A stretch of 64,000 nt of DNA from DAIODI01 sp046349255 (GCA_046349255.1 JAXMCR010000004.1:434001-498000); one strand, 5' to 3'. Shown: positions 33,345 to 41,300, counted from the first letter of the stretch. Numbers and translations are program-made. The notes: generated by a model from the sequence alone, not told the origin.

Positions 33345-35144
33345 ATGTCTGACAACACGGTCTCGGGCGCCGCCCGTGCCCTCGAGGAGAGCGGGGCATC
33401 GGGTGGCCTCGTTCGTGCTCTCGACTGGAAAGGCGCATTCTGGGTGGCGGCAGGCGTGCCGCCACTCGTTTTGTTTTCGATCGGCGGCATCGCCGGCACC
33501 ACGGGCAAGCTCGCCTTCCTCGTGTGGATGATCTCGATGACGATGGGCTTCCTGCAGTCGTTCACGTACGCCGAGATCGCCGGCATGTTCGGCAACAAGT
33601 CGGGCGGCGCCTCCGTCTACGGCGCAACGGCCTGGCTGCGCTACTCGAAGTTCATCGCGCCGCTGTCGGTGTGGTGCAACTGGTTCGCCTGGTCCCCCGT
33701 GCTGTCGCTCGGCTGCGCGATCGCGGCGGGCTACATCCTCAACGCGCTCTACCCGATCCCGGCCGGTGATTCGAAACCGGTGCTCGACTGGGTGGCCGCG
33801 AACGCGGCGAACTACACCGAGACCACCAAGTCCGTCGTCGACTACATCGCCGCCCACGCCGGCACTGCGCCCGCCGACGCCATCAAGGCCGTTGCGACCG
33901 CGGATGGCGTCGCTGCATTGACGCCGGCGATCCGAACCTGGGAAGCGTTGAACATTCCGGTGCCAGGTCTTGGTGGCCTGCATTTCAACGCGACGTTCGT
34001 CATCGGCGCGCTGCTGATGCTGCTGATCCTCGCGATCCAGCACAAGGGCATCGCCTCGACGGCGCGGGCGCAGAAGATCCTGGCGATCATCGTGCTGACG
34101 CCCCTGCTGCTCGTCGGCCTCGTGCCGATCTTCACCGGGCAGATCGACTACGCCAACGTCACCGGCCTCGTGCCCCCGACCGCTGCCTACTCGGGCGTCG
34201 ACGGCACATGGTCGCTCGGCGGCTGGACGCTGTTCCTCGGCGGTCTCTACATCGCCGCCTGGTCGACCTACGGCTTCGAGACTGCGGTGTGCTACACGCG
34301 CGAACTCAAGAACCCGAAGACCGACACCTTCAAGGCGATCTTCTACTCGGGCCTCCTCTGCTGCCTGTTCTACTTCCTCGTGCCGTTCTCGTTCCAGGGC
34401 GTGCTCGGCCAGTCCGGCATGCTGGCGCCCGGCATCGTCGACGGCACGGGCGTGGGCGAGGCGCTCGGCAACATGGTGGGCGGCGGCAAGACGATCACCC
34501 AGATCTTCGTGATCCTGATGATCCTCGCCTTGTTCCTCGCGATCATGACCGCGATGGCCGGCTCCTCGCGGACCCTCTACCAGGGGTCGGTCGACGGCTG
34601 GCTGCCGCGGTATCTAAGCCGCGTGAACGACCACGGCGCGCCGACCAGCGCGATGTGGACCGACTTCTGCTTCAACCTGTTCCTGCTGGCGCTGGCTTCC
34701 GACGTGGCGGGGTACTTCTACGTGCTCGCCATCTCGAACGTCGGCTACATCATCTTCAACTTCCTCAACCTCAACGCGGGATGGATCCACCGCGTCGACT
34801 CCGGGCACGTGTATCGCCCCTGGAAGGCGCCGACGTGGCTGATCGGCCTCAACACGTTGCTTGCCTTCGTGAACGCTCTCTTCTTGGGCGCGGGGGCGAA
34901 GGTGTGGGGCTACTCGACGGCGCTCACCGCCGGGTTGGTGTTCGCGGCGCTGATCATCCCGGTGTTCTTCTACCGCCACTACATCCAGGACGGCGGCCGC
35001 TTCCCGCAAGGCGCGCTCGACGACCTCGGCCTCAAGGGAGACGACCTCGGCGAGCGCAAGGCCGGGATACTCCCGTACCTCACGCTCGTGGCTGGCGCGC
35101 TGGTGGTGTATTTCGCCGACCGGTTCTTCCAGCTTCCGAGCTGA
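33345..35144 (+). CDS. APC-family amino acid/amine permease
   Basis: The 599-residue membrane protein belongs to the APC superfamily. It has about twelve to fourteen hydrophobic segments, the first near residues 32-55 (WVAAGVPPLVLFSIGGIAGT), and a long hydrophilic loop between about residues 135 and 205. The ATG at 33345 follows GGGGAG; upstream codons extend the frame across the promoter only. It is divergent from tdm and shares the same candidate operator, so it is a good candidate importer of TMA, TMAO, dimethylamine or a related compound. APC carriers are not the known TMAO importer type (TmoXWV), so the substrate needs testing. Confidence 0.85.
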   Translation: MSDNTVSGAARALEESGASGGLVRALDWKGAFWVAAGVPPLVLFSIGGIAGTTGKLAFLVWMISMTMGFLQSFTYAEIAGMFGNKSGGASVYGATAWLRYSKFIAPLSVWCNWFAWSPVLSLGCAIAAGYILNALYPIPAGDSKPVLDWVAANAANYTETTKSVVDYIAAHAGTAPADAIKAVATADGVAALTPAIRTWEALNIPVPGLGGLHFNATFVIGALLMLLILAIQHKGIASTARAQKILAIIVLTPLLLVGLVPIFTGQIDYANVTGLVPPTAAYSGVDGTWSLGGWTLFLGGLYIAAWSTYGFETAVCYTRELKNPKTDTFKAIFYSGLLCCLFYFLVPFSFQGVLGQSGMLAPGIVDGTGVGEALGNMVGGGKTITQIFVILMILALFLAIMTAMAGSSRTLYQGSVDGWLPRYLSRVNDHGAPTSAMWTDFCFNLFLLALASDVAGYFYVLAISNVGYIIFNFLNLNAGWIHRVDSGHVYRPWKAPTWLIGLNTLLAFVNALFLGAGAKVWGYSTALTAGLVFAALIIPVFFYRHYIQDGGRFPQGALDDLGLKGDDLGERKAGILPYLTLVAGALVVYFADRFFQLPS

Positions 35145-35168
35145 GGCGCCACGAGACCTTGCTTCGAA

Positions 35169-35195
35169 GGGCCGGTCCCGCGACCGGCCCTTTTT
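35169..35195 (+). terminator. Rho-independent terminator after the APC permease gene
   Basis: GGGCCGGTC and GACCGGCCC form a perfect 9-bp stem with loop CCGC, followed directly by TTTTT. This marks the right end of the amine island. Confidence 0.85.
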
Positions 35196-35223
35196 GCTGC
35201 CCGGTGTCGCGCCCTCTGGCGGC

Positions 35224-35559
35224 GTGCTAGTATGCGAGGGTCATGGGGTAACGCGGCTCACATGCAGCGTCGTGATGGCCGCCGCGATCTTCGCGGGTGC
35301 GGCCGGCGAGGCGTCGGCGCACAACTGCACCTGCCGCGCCGGCGGGCAGAACTACCCCCAGGGCCAGGTGCTGTGCCTGCGCGGAAAACTCGCCCGCTGC
35401 GAGATGTTCCTCAACAACAGCTCCTGGAAGATCATCGCCGACTCGTGCCCGGTCAGCAGTGCGCCCCTTCACCAGCTTGCGCAGCGGGCCACGATGGACG
35501 CGCACGCGCTCGCAGCGCCGCGGTGCTTCGCCGGGACCTCATCCGACGACGGGCCTTAG
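35224..35559 (+). CDS. Small secreted Cys-containing protein
   Basis: The product of about 111 residues has a hydrophobic segment (LTCSVVMAAAIFAGAAGEASA) ending at a likely signal cleavage site before HNCTCRAGGQ. The mature part has several Cys (HNCTC, VLCLRG, ARCEMF, DSCPVS), typical of small secreted proteins of Rhizobiales with unknown role. The start is uncertain: GTG at 35224 gives a full signal peptide, while GTG 35272 or ATG 35275 would shorten it. Its 3' end overlaps the convergent DUF2157-like gene by 21 bases. Confidence 0.6.
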   Translation: MLVCEGHGVTRLTCSVVMAAAIFAGAAGEASAHNCTCRAGGQNYPQGQVLCLRGKLARCEMFLNNSSWKIIADSCPVSSAPLHQLAQRATMDAHALAAPRCFAGTSSDDGP

Positions 35560-36618
35560 CCAGCGCAGCGACGGCGGCAGCAGCGTATCAAGCCTCGCCG
35601 AAATAGCGTCCTGCTTGCGGTAAAGCGCGAGGCCGAGCCCGATCACGGCGAGGCCGACCACGGTCAGCGCGAAGGAGAACAGGATCGCGTCGCTGAAGAC
35701 GTCGTAAGCGAGGTAGCCGAGATAGGACGCGATGCCGAATGTTCCGAGCACCCCATAGATGCGGCGATGCAGGAACACGCCGAAGAACACGAGCCCCACG
35801 TTGATGAGGCAGTACGCGAACTTCGCAAGTTCGGTGCCACCGTCGCTCCAGGTGGGGCCCGCCCAGAACGCAAGCGCGCCGAACAGGTGGAGCCAGAACC
35901 CGAAGTCCGGCTCGCCCGGTTTTCGGCGTACGTCCAGCGCCCAGGCGAGCGCGATCATCGCGACGCCGAAGATCAGCGACACCGTGCGGCGCGTCTCGAA
36001 GTCGTCGTAGGAGCCGGGCGTCGCGGTGAACCACAACGCGAGGTCCATCGACATGAACCACGCGGCGATGCCGGCGACCAGCAGGATGAACGGGAACGGG
36101 AAGAACCGCAGCGCCACGGCGGACGCCGCGATCGTGCCCAGTTCCATCCAGAACCAGCTGCCGTTCACGAATTGGTAGAAGTCGCGGTACTGCCCGGGAT
36201 CGCCGCCCTCGGCCGTGCGCCACAGCGACAGCGCGTCCTGGACGCCGTAGATCGCGAGCGGCACCATTGCGACGGCGGCAGCGATGAGGAGCCCGCCGGG
36301 TGTCTTCAGGTTCTTCACCGTCCAGAAGTATCGTCCGAGCGCCGTGAGCCCGACCGCGTAGGCGACGCCGATGGCCGTCAGTGCCCAACCGCCGAGCCGG
36401 TTGAACGCCTCGGTGGTGAAGAGGCCCATGGCGCCCATGATCAGAAGCGCACCCGCGTACCAGAGCACGTGGGTGAGGTCGAACTTCGGCGGCGGTGCGT
36501 GGCGGTCGTGCGGCGCCGGTGCGTCGCGCCCCCGCAGGAAGGTCACAATGCGTGCGTGCTGTTCGCTGGTGAGAAGGCCCGCGTCGAGCGCGGCGCGCAG
36601 ATCGGACTCGGTGGTCAT
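35539..36618 (-). CDS. DUF2157-like multi-pass membrane protein
   Basis: The 359-residue protein has a short soluble N-terminus (about 45 residues, LLTSEQHARIVTFLRGRD) followed by roughly nine to ten hydrophobic segments. The layout resembles DUF2157 proteins, whose N-terminal cytoplasmic domain precedes a membrane bundle of unknown function. It overlaps the convergent secreted-protein gene at the 3' end and is divergent from a GFA-family gene. No function is assigned. Confidence 0.65.
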   Translation of the reverse strand: MTTESDLRAALDAGLLTSEQHARIVTFLRGRDAPAPHDRHAPPPKFDLTHVLWYAGALLIMGAMGLFTTEAFNRLGGWALTAIGVAYAVGLTALGRYFWTVKNLKTPGGLLIAAAVAMVPLAIYGVQDALSLWRTAEGGDPGQYRDFYQFVNGSWFWMELGTIAASAVALRFFPFPFILLVAGIAAWFMSMDLALWFTATPGSYDDFETRRTVSLIFGVAMIALAWALDVRRKPGEPDFGFWLHLFGALAFWAGPTWSDGGTELAKFAYCLINVGLVFFGVFLHRRIYGVLGTFGIASYLGYLAYDVFSDAILFSFALTVVGLAVIGLGLALYRKQDAISARLDTLLPPSLRWLRPVVG

Positions 36619-36731
36619 GACCGTCGACTCGTTGCGCCGCCATGGGCGGCCTCGCCCCTCGGATGGAACCCTCGCGCCTTGCGCTCGCGTTCGTCAAGCG
36701 TCAGGCTGGGCCGGTTGGAAAGGGAGGCTGC

Positions 36732-37241
36732 ATGACGACGTTTTCGGCCGAAGGTGGATGCGACTGCCGGGCTGTGCGCTACCGGCTCGAGGCGCGACCG
36801 CTGTTCGTCCACTGCTGCCATTGCCGCTGGTGCCAGCGCGAATCGGGCTCGTCCTTCGCGCTGAACGCGATGATCGAGGCCGACCGCGTGACGAACCTCG
36901 GCGTTGCGCCGGAGATGGTGAATACGCCCTCGGCCAGCGGGCAGGGGCAGAAAATAGCGCGCTGTGCGGTCTGCCGGATCGCCGTCTGGAGCCACTACGC
37001 GGGCACCGGGCCGATCACCGCCTTCGTGCGTGTCGGCACGCTGGATGAGCCGGACTTGTTGCCGCCCGATATCCACATCTTCACGGCCTCGAAGCAGCCG
37101 TGGCTAGTGCTGCCGGGGGGAACGCCTGCCGTTCTCGAGTATTACGACCGGAAGGAATTCTGGCCGGCCGACAGCCTGGCACGCTTCGAGGCGCTCAAGC
37201 CGAAGATCGCAGCCTACAAGGCAAGCCGCGCGACAAGCTGA
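36732..37241 (+). CDS. GFA family (glutathione-dependent formaldehyde-activating enzyme-like) protein
   Basis: The 169-residue protein has the Cys pairs of the Mss4-like GFA fold: GGCDC (10,12), HCCHCRWCQ (28, 29, 31, 34) and a later ARCAVCR pair, which bind zinc. GFA proteins are a broad group and most do not act on formaldehyde, so the name should be read as a family label. GGGAGG precedes the ATG. It is convergent with the Crp/Fnr regulator, with abutting stops (TGATCA). It lies about 4 kb from tdm, which releases formaldehyde, but shares no visible regulatory site with it. Confidence 0.78.
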   Translation: MTTFSAEGGCDCRAVRYRLEARPLFVHCCHCRWCQRESGSSFALNAMIEADRVTNLGVAPEMVNTPSASGQGQKIARCAVCRIAVWSHYAGTGPITAFVRVGTLDEPDLLPPDIHIFTASKQPWLVLPGGTPAVLEYYDRKEFWPADSLARFEALKPKIAAYKASRATS

Positions 37242-37970
37242 TCAGCGCTGAGGTCCGCCGCGCGTCTCGGCGATCCTGCGCAACGCCGGCAGATTCTTGA
37301 TGACGATCTCCTGCCGGGTCCACTCGATGAGGCCCTCGCGCGTGAGTTCGCTCGAGAAGCGGCTGACATACTGCCGCGTGATGCCGAGTTGCGAGGCGAG
37401 GTCGGCCTTGGTGAGCGAGGCCTGAATCCGGTTCCCGTCGCCGGCAAGCGCCGCATCCTCCGAAAGGTGGACGATCGCAGCGGCGACGCGTGCCTTGGCC
37501 GGCAGGTTGTGCGTGTCGATGAGGTAGGTGACCATTCGCCAGGCGAAGCGATCCATGAGGATCGCCCAGAATCGATAGCTTTCGGGCCGCTCCGTATTCA
37601 GCGCATCGAATTCCAATTTCGGCAGATAGAGGGCCACGGTGGGCCGGGCCGCCACGCGGCGCATCGACCACGTCTGGCTGTCGAGCGAGGCTCCGTAGCC
37701 GAACCATCCGCGCGGCAGGATCGTGCAGCAAAACCCTTCGCCACCACCCGGCAGTTCGAGGATGTAGTCGACCTGACCCTCGAGAACGGCGTAGGCGCCG
37801 TCGGCATATCCCGACGCATCGCCAATGATCGTGCCGGCGCCGGCGACCTTGATCACCGAACGTGCGAAGACCTCGTCCCGGAACCAGGACGGCTGCTCGG
37901 CGAACCAACCCTGCGCCGAGAGGAAATCCCGGGCGCGGGCGATGCTCCATGATTCCCGCATAGTGATCAT
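37242..37970 (-). CDS. Crp/Fnr-family regulator
   Basis: The 242-residue protein has an N-terminal cyclic-nucleotide-type beta-roll (about residues 15-130) and a C-terminal winged helix (SLTKADLASQLGITRQYVSRF). The recognition helix reads QYVSR, close to but not the ExxSR of FNR/FixK or RExxGR of CRP. It lacks the N-terminal Cys cluster of oxygen-sensing FNR. The start is ATG at 37970 or three codons later at 37961. Two FNR-type boxes lie 1 kb away upstream of the PPK2 gene; whether it reads them is unknown. Confidence 0.8.
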   Translation of the reverse strand: MITMRESWSIARARDFLSAQGWFAEQPSWFRDEVFARSVIKVAGAGTIIGDASGYADGAYAVLEGQVDYILELPGGGEGFCCTILPRGWFGYGASLDSQTWSMRRVAARPTVALYLPKLEFDALNTERPESYRFWAILMDRFAWRMVTYLIDTHNLPAKARVAAAIVHLSEDAALAGDGNRIQASLTKADLASQLGITRQYVSRFSSELTREGLIEWTRQEIVIKNLPALRRIAETRGGPQR

Positions 37971-38049
37971 TTGTAGCGGCTTCCGTGCCGGGCCGAAAGC
38001 CCGTCGAGAGGCGGTCTCCGGAGGAGATGCGGTCCGGCGCGCAACGCTG

Positions 38050-38059
38050 CGTATACGAA
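38050..38059 (-). promoter_or_regulatory. TTCGTATACG element upstream of the Crp/Fnr gene
   Basis: On the minus strand TTCGTATACG lies about 80 bp before the Crp/Fnr start. The same 10-mer in the same orientation lies 25 bp before the NIPSNAP start (10941-10950). CGTATACG is a perfect 8-bp palindrome of the kind bound by GntR-type regulators. Confidence 0.25.
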
Positions 38060-38115
38060 CTAATTCACCGGCGGGCGCGTGGAGCGTTCGCAGAAGTGAC
38101 CCAAAAGCGGGTCCG

Positions 38116-38877
38116 TCACCGGGGGCCGCGGCAGCGGTAGCGCTTGCCACCCTTGCCGACGAACGTGTCGGTGCGGGGATCATACGTCCGGTAGCGGTTG
38201 CTGCACCATGCGACATGCGCGCTGCGAGAAGGCGGCGCATATTGCGTCGACGGCGCGTAATCGTCGTAATAGCCCGGGCCGTACCAGCCGCCGGCACAGT
38301 AATAGGGATCGTACCCCCAGCCGACGCCGCAGCCTCCCGGCCAGTAGCCGCCATAGCCGTAGTAGTAGTGGCGATGATGCCCGTGGTCGTTATCGTGATC
38401 GTGGTCGCCATGGCCGCCATGACCGCCGCCATCGCCAGGCGGCGGATGATGCCCCGGCCAGCCGCCGCCACCACCGCCTGCACCTGGCGGTGGGTGATTG
38501 CCGCCACCACCGGTCCAATGCCCTCCATTGCCGTTCCCGTGACCACCATTGCCGCCCCAGTGGCCGCCTCCGCCGCCGGGAGGTGGACCGCCACCACCTC
38601 CGCCGCCGGGAGGTGGACCGCCACCGCCGCCGCCGGGCGGTGGTCCGCCGGCTCCACCGCCGCCGGGCGGGACCATGACCGCCCCGCCACCCGGACCGCC
38701 ACCGCCGGCGGAATGGCCTCCACCACCGCCGAAGCCGCCGCCGCTGCGCACCTCGACCATGAGGTCCGATCCGCCCGGCACGAGGGAAGGCGCGACGATG
38801 GCCGCGGCGGCAAGGCCCGCGCCGTAGATGGCCGTTGCGCCGAGCGATGCGGCCAGAATCGTCAGTTTTTGTTTCAC
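38116..38877 (-). CDS. Secreted Gly/Pro/His-rich protein with BA14K-like C-terminus
   Basis: The 253-residue protein begins at a GTG (38877) with GGAGC upstream, giving MKQKLTILAASLGATAIYG and a signal peptide. The body is a long Gly/Pro-rich low-complexity tract with short GGGGPPPGG-type repeats and a His/Asp patch (about residues 158-182) that could bind metal. The last 40 residues (HVAWCSNRYRTYDPRTDTF) match the Cys-containing core of the BA14K domain of Rhizobiales. It is probably exported to the periplasm or cell surface. It is divergent from the PPK2 operon across two FNR-type boxes. Confidence 0.7.
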   Translation of the reverse strand: MKQKLTILAASLGATAIYGAGLAAAAIVAPSLVPGGSDLMVEVRSGGGFGGGGGHSAGGGGPGGGAVMVPPGGGGAGGPPPGGGGGGPPPGGGGGGGPPPGGGGGHWGGNGGHGNGNGGHWTGGGGNHPPPGAGGGGGGWPGHHPPPGDGGGHGGHGDHDHDNDHGHHRHYYYGYGGYWPGGCGVGWGYDPYYCAGGWYGPGYYDDYAPSTQYAPPSRSAHVAWCSNRYRTYDPRTDTFVGKGGKRYRCRGPR

Positions 38878-38950
38878 GTGCTTGCTCCCATGACAGAAGA
38901 TGCGTGCCTGGCTAACGCCGCATCGTTCGCCAGGTTCATCAGCCGGGTCC

Positions 38951-38991
38951 TTGATGTGCATCAAATGGGCCGGCCGATTGATCGGGATCAA
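38951..38991 (+). promoter_or_regulatory. Two perfect FNR/FixK-type boxes
   Basis: TTGATGTGCATCAA (38951-38964) and TTGATCGGGATCAA (38978-38991) are both perfect TTGAT-N4-ATCAA, 27 bp centre to centre. A TATCCT -10 candidate (39013-39018) puts the second box near -41.5, the class II activation position for PPK2 transcription. Confidence 0.75.
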
Positions 38992-39061
38992 GTTGCACGA
39001 CGGGATTGTGACTATCCTTCAGTAGGTCTTCGGCACGCACTGACAGGGAGAGTCATTCACG

Positions 39062-40009
39062 ATGAACGATGCAGGCCCGCTTCCGTCGTCCGCCCGCGCG
39101 ACCCAGACAGAGGACGTGACGGGCCCTAAGCAGTTTCCGGCGGTGGACGAGGACCAGATCCGCAAGGCGTTCGAGACCGGCGACTACCCTTATCCGCGGC
39201 CGATGGGGCGGATGACCTACGAGGCGGAGAAGCTGAAGCTCCAGGCGGAGCTCCTGAAGGTTCAGATCTGGGCGCAGGACACCGGGCAGAAGTTCGTCGT
39301 GCTGTTCGAGGGACGGGATGCGGCCGGCAAGGGCGGCACGATCAAGCGGTTCATGGAGCACCTCAATCCGCGCTACGCCCGCGTCGTGGCGCTCACCAAG
39401 CCGACCGAAACGGAGAAGGGGCAGTGGTTCTTCCAGCGCTACGTGGCGCACCTGCCGACGACGGGCGAAATGGTGTTCTACGACCGCAGCTGGTACAATC
39501 GCGCCGGCGTCGAGCGCGTGATGGGTTTCTGTTCGCCCTCGGAGTATCTCGAGTTCATGCGGCAGGTGCCGGACCTCGAGCGCATGCTGGTGCGGTCTGG
39601 CATCCGGCTGGCGAAGTACTGGTTCTCAGTCACGCAGGACGAACAGCGCCGCCGCTTCGTCGAACGCGAGACCGATCCGTTGAAACGGTGGAAGCTGTCG
39701 CCGATCGACAAGGCGAGCCTCGACAAGTGGGACGAGTACACGGAGGCGAAGGAGGCGATGTTCTTCTACACCGACACCGCCGATGCGCCGTGGGTGATCG
39801 TCAAGTCGGACGACAAGAAACGGGCGCGCCTCAACTGCATGCGCCATTTCCTCGCCGGCATCGACTATCCAGGCAAGGATGAGAGCGTGGTGATCCCGCC
39901 CGATCCGCTGATCGTCGGGCGGGCAAGCCAGGTGCTGGGCGGGGCGGGTCACATCCTCGATCGGGCGATCCATCCGGCCGTACGCCGGGCCGGCGGCGAG
40001 GCGGCGTGA
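39062..40009 (+). CDS. ppk2: Polyphosphate kinase 2 family protein
   Basis: The 315-residue protein has the PPK2 Walker A GRDAAGKGG (residues 84-92) and Walker B-like YDRSWYNRAG (Asp141), with the lid Arg/Lys segment RRFVERETDP. PPK2 enzymes move phosphate between polyphosphate and nucleotides (ADP to ATP or GDP to GTP). It is preceded by two FNR/FixK boxes, suggesting induction under low oxygen. The next gene overlaps it by 4 bases (GTGA). Confidence 0.9.
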   Translation: MNDAGPLPSSARATQTEDVTGPKQFPAVDEDQIRKAFETGDYPYPRPMGRMTYEAEKLKLQAELLKVQIWAQDTGQKFVVLFEGRDAAGKGGTIKRFMEHLNPRYARVVALTKPTETEKGQWFFQRYVAHLPTTGEMVFYDRSWYNRAGVERVMGFCSPSEYLEFMRQVPDLERMLVRSGIRLAKYWFSVTQDEQRRRFVERETDPLKRWKLSPIDKASLDKWDEYTEAKEAMFFYTDTADAPWVIVKSDDKKRARLNCMRHFLAGIDYPGKDESVVIPPDPLIVGRASQVLGGAGHILDRAIHPAVRRAGGEAA

Positions 40010-40710
40010 CAGGCCGCGCCGACGACAAGCCGAAGGAGCGGGACGGCGAGGAACGGTTCCTGGCAGGCCGTCGGCACAAGCAGGCCGACATCGAGAGTGC
40101 GGTCGCGATCTTTCTCGAATTCCTCGACGGCTTCGAGAAGTTTGACGTGCCGGAGCCCCGCGTCACCGTTTTCGGCTCGGCACGCATTCCCGATGGCACC
40201 CCGGAGTATGCGATGGCGCGCAGCCTCGGCGCGGCGCTCGCCCGCAGCGGGTATTCCGTGATCACCGGCGGTGGACCCGGCCTGATGGAGGCAGCAAATC
40301 GCGGGGCCAGGGACGCCGGCGGCTTCAGCATGGGCTGCAACATCGAACTGCCACACGAACAGGTGCGCAACGCCTACCTCGATTCCTACGTCAGCTTCGA
40401 CCACTTCTTCGTGCGCAAGGTAATGCTGATCAAATACTCGTGCGCGTTCGTGGTGCTGCCCGGTGGCTTCGGCACGCTGGACGAGGCGTTCGAGATCGCG
40501 ACGCTGATCCAGGCGCGCAAGCTGACCTCGTTTCCGATCGTCGCCATGGGGACGGCCTACTGGGAGCCGATCGCGACGTTCCTGCGCAATCTCGCAGGGC
40601 GTAACCTGATCAATCGCGAAGACCTCGGCATCGTGAAGCTCACCGACGACGTGGACGAGGCGATCGCGTGGATCGAACGTGGCCGCAAGGCCGGTCGCGC
40701 TACGCCGTGA
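40006..40710 (+). CDS. LOG family (TIGR00730) Rossmann-fold protein
   Basis: The 234-residue protein has the LOG/lysine decarboxylase-like motifs GGGPGLMEAANRG (88-100) and PGGFGTLDE (about 150-158). LOG proteins hydrolyse nucleoside monophosphates to release a base or cytokinin-like purine; the bacterial role may be nucleotide salvage or stress. The N-terminus is about 45 residues longer than the minimal family. The GTG start overlaps the PPK2 stop, so it is translationally coupled to a nucleotide-phosphorylating enzyme. Confidence 0.85.
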   Translation: MTGRADDKPKERDGEERFLAGRRHKQADIESAVAIFLEFLDGFEKFDVPEPRVTVFGSARIPDGTPEYAMARSLGAALARSGYSVITGGGPGLMEAANRGARDAGGFSMGCNIELPHEQVRNAYLDSYVSFDHFFVRKVMLIKYSCAFVVLPGGFGTLDEAFEIATLIQARKLTSFPIVAMGTAYWEPIATFLRNLAGRNLINREDLGIVKLTDDVDEAIAWIERGRKAGRATP

Positions 40711-41141
40711 TCGAACAGGGCCTCGCGCGCTTTCTCGAGGCGCAAGGTGCCGTGTTGGCGCAGGTCGAGCTCGAACTTGCGGCAGGCGCAAAGCGCAGCC
40801 ACTGGATGTGGTTCCTCTTTCCGCAGATCGCTGGCCTGGGGAAGAGCCCGATGAACCAGCGCTACGCGATCAGCGGCATCGAGGAGGCTCGCGCGTATCT
40901 CGCGCACCCCGTGCTCGGCGCTCGCTTGAGGCAGCACGTGCGGCTCGTCCTGTCGCATACGGACAGATCGGCGCATGCGATCTTCGGGTCTCCCGACGAC
41001 AGGAAATTCCGCTCCTGCCTGACGCTCTTTCGGGAGGCGGCGCTGGATCCTGAAGACCGCGTGCTGTTCGAGCACGGCTTGCGACAGTTCTACGGCGGGG
41101 AGGCGGACCCGCGGACGCTCGAATTGCTGTCGGGCGATTGA
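40707..41141 (+). CDS. DUF1810 family protein
   Basis: The 144-residue protein has the DUF1810 pattern KRSHWMWFLFPQIAGLG followed by YAI and HAIFGSPDDRKFRSCLTLF. The family function is unknown. The GTG start overlaps the LOG stop (GTGA), making it the third coupled gene of the FNR-box operon. Just after its stop lie two copies of the 20-bp repeat at 41145. Confidence 0.8.
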   Translation: MIEQGLARFLEAQGAVLAQVELELAAGAKRSHWMWFLFPQIAGLGKSPMNQRYAISGIEEARAYLAHPVLGARLRQHVRLVLSHTDRSAHAIFGSPDDRKFRSCLTLFREAALDPEDRVLFEHGLRQFYGGEADPRTLELLSGD

Positions 41142-41144
41142 GCC

Positions 41145-41190
41145 ATTCGAGTCCGCTCGGTACAGGACGCATTCGAGTCCGTCCGGTACA
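41145..41190 (+). repeat. Two copies of a 20-bp intergenic repeat
   Basis: ATTCGAGTCCGCTCGGTACA (41145-41164) and ATTCGAGTCCGTCCGGTACA (41171-41190) lie 26 bp apart, 3 bases after a stop codon. They match the pair at 8035-8079 in sequence, spacing and 3' position. Confidence 0.7.
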
Positions 41191-41300
41191 AAGCCCGGTC
41201 GAGAGGCCTGAGCCCGCCGCAGTGCTGGCTCCCGGCGTGTCGGGTTGACCGCTGAACCCGCAGTGCGCGATCTCATTGCGACAGCGGAGCTGGAGGTTCG

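Noticed and set aside
37242..37970. Oxygen-sensing FNR protein reading the FNR boxes at 38951
   Set aside because: It lacks the N-terminal Cys cluster and the ExxSR recognition motif, so oxygen sensing and binding to those boxes cannot be claimed.
38480..38700. Possible CRISPR array or tandem DNA repeat
   Set aside because: The repeats are short Gly/Pro codon runs inside the secreted-protein gene, without spacers.
41142..41300. Possible tRNA or small RNA gene in the 159-base gap
   Set aside because: No cloverleaf or terminator is visible; the gap holds the 20-bp repeat pair and otherwise nothing I can identify.
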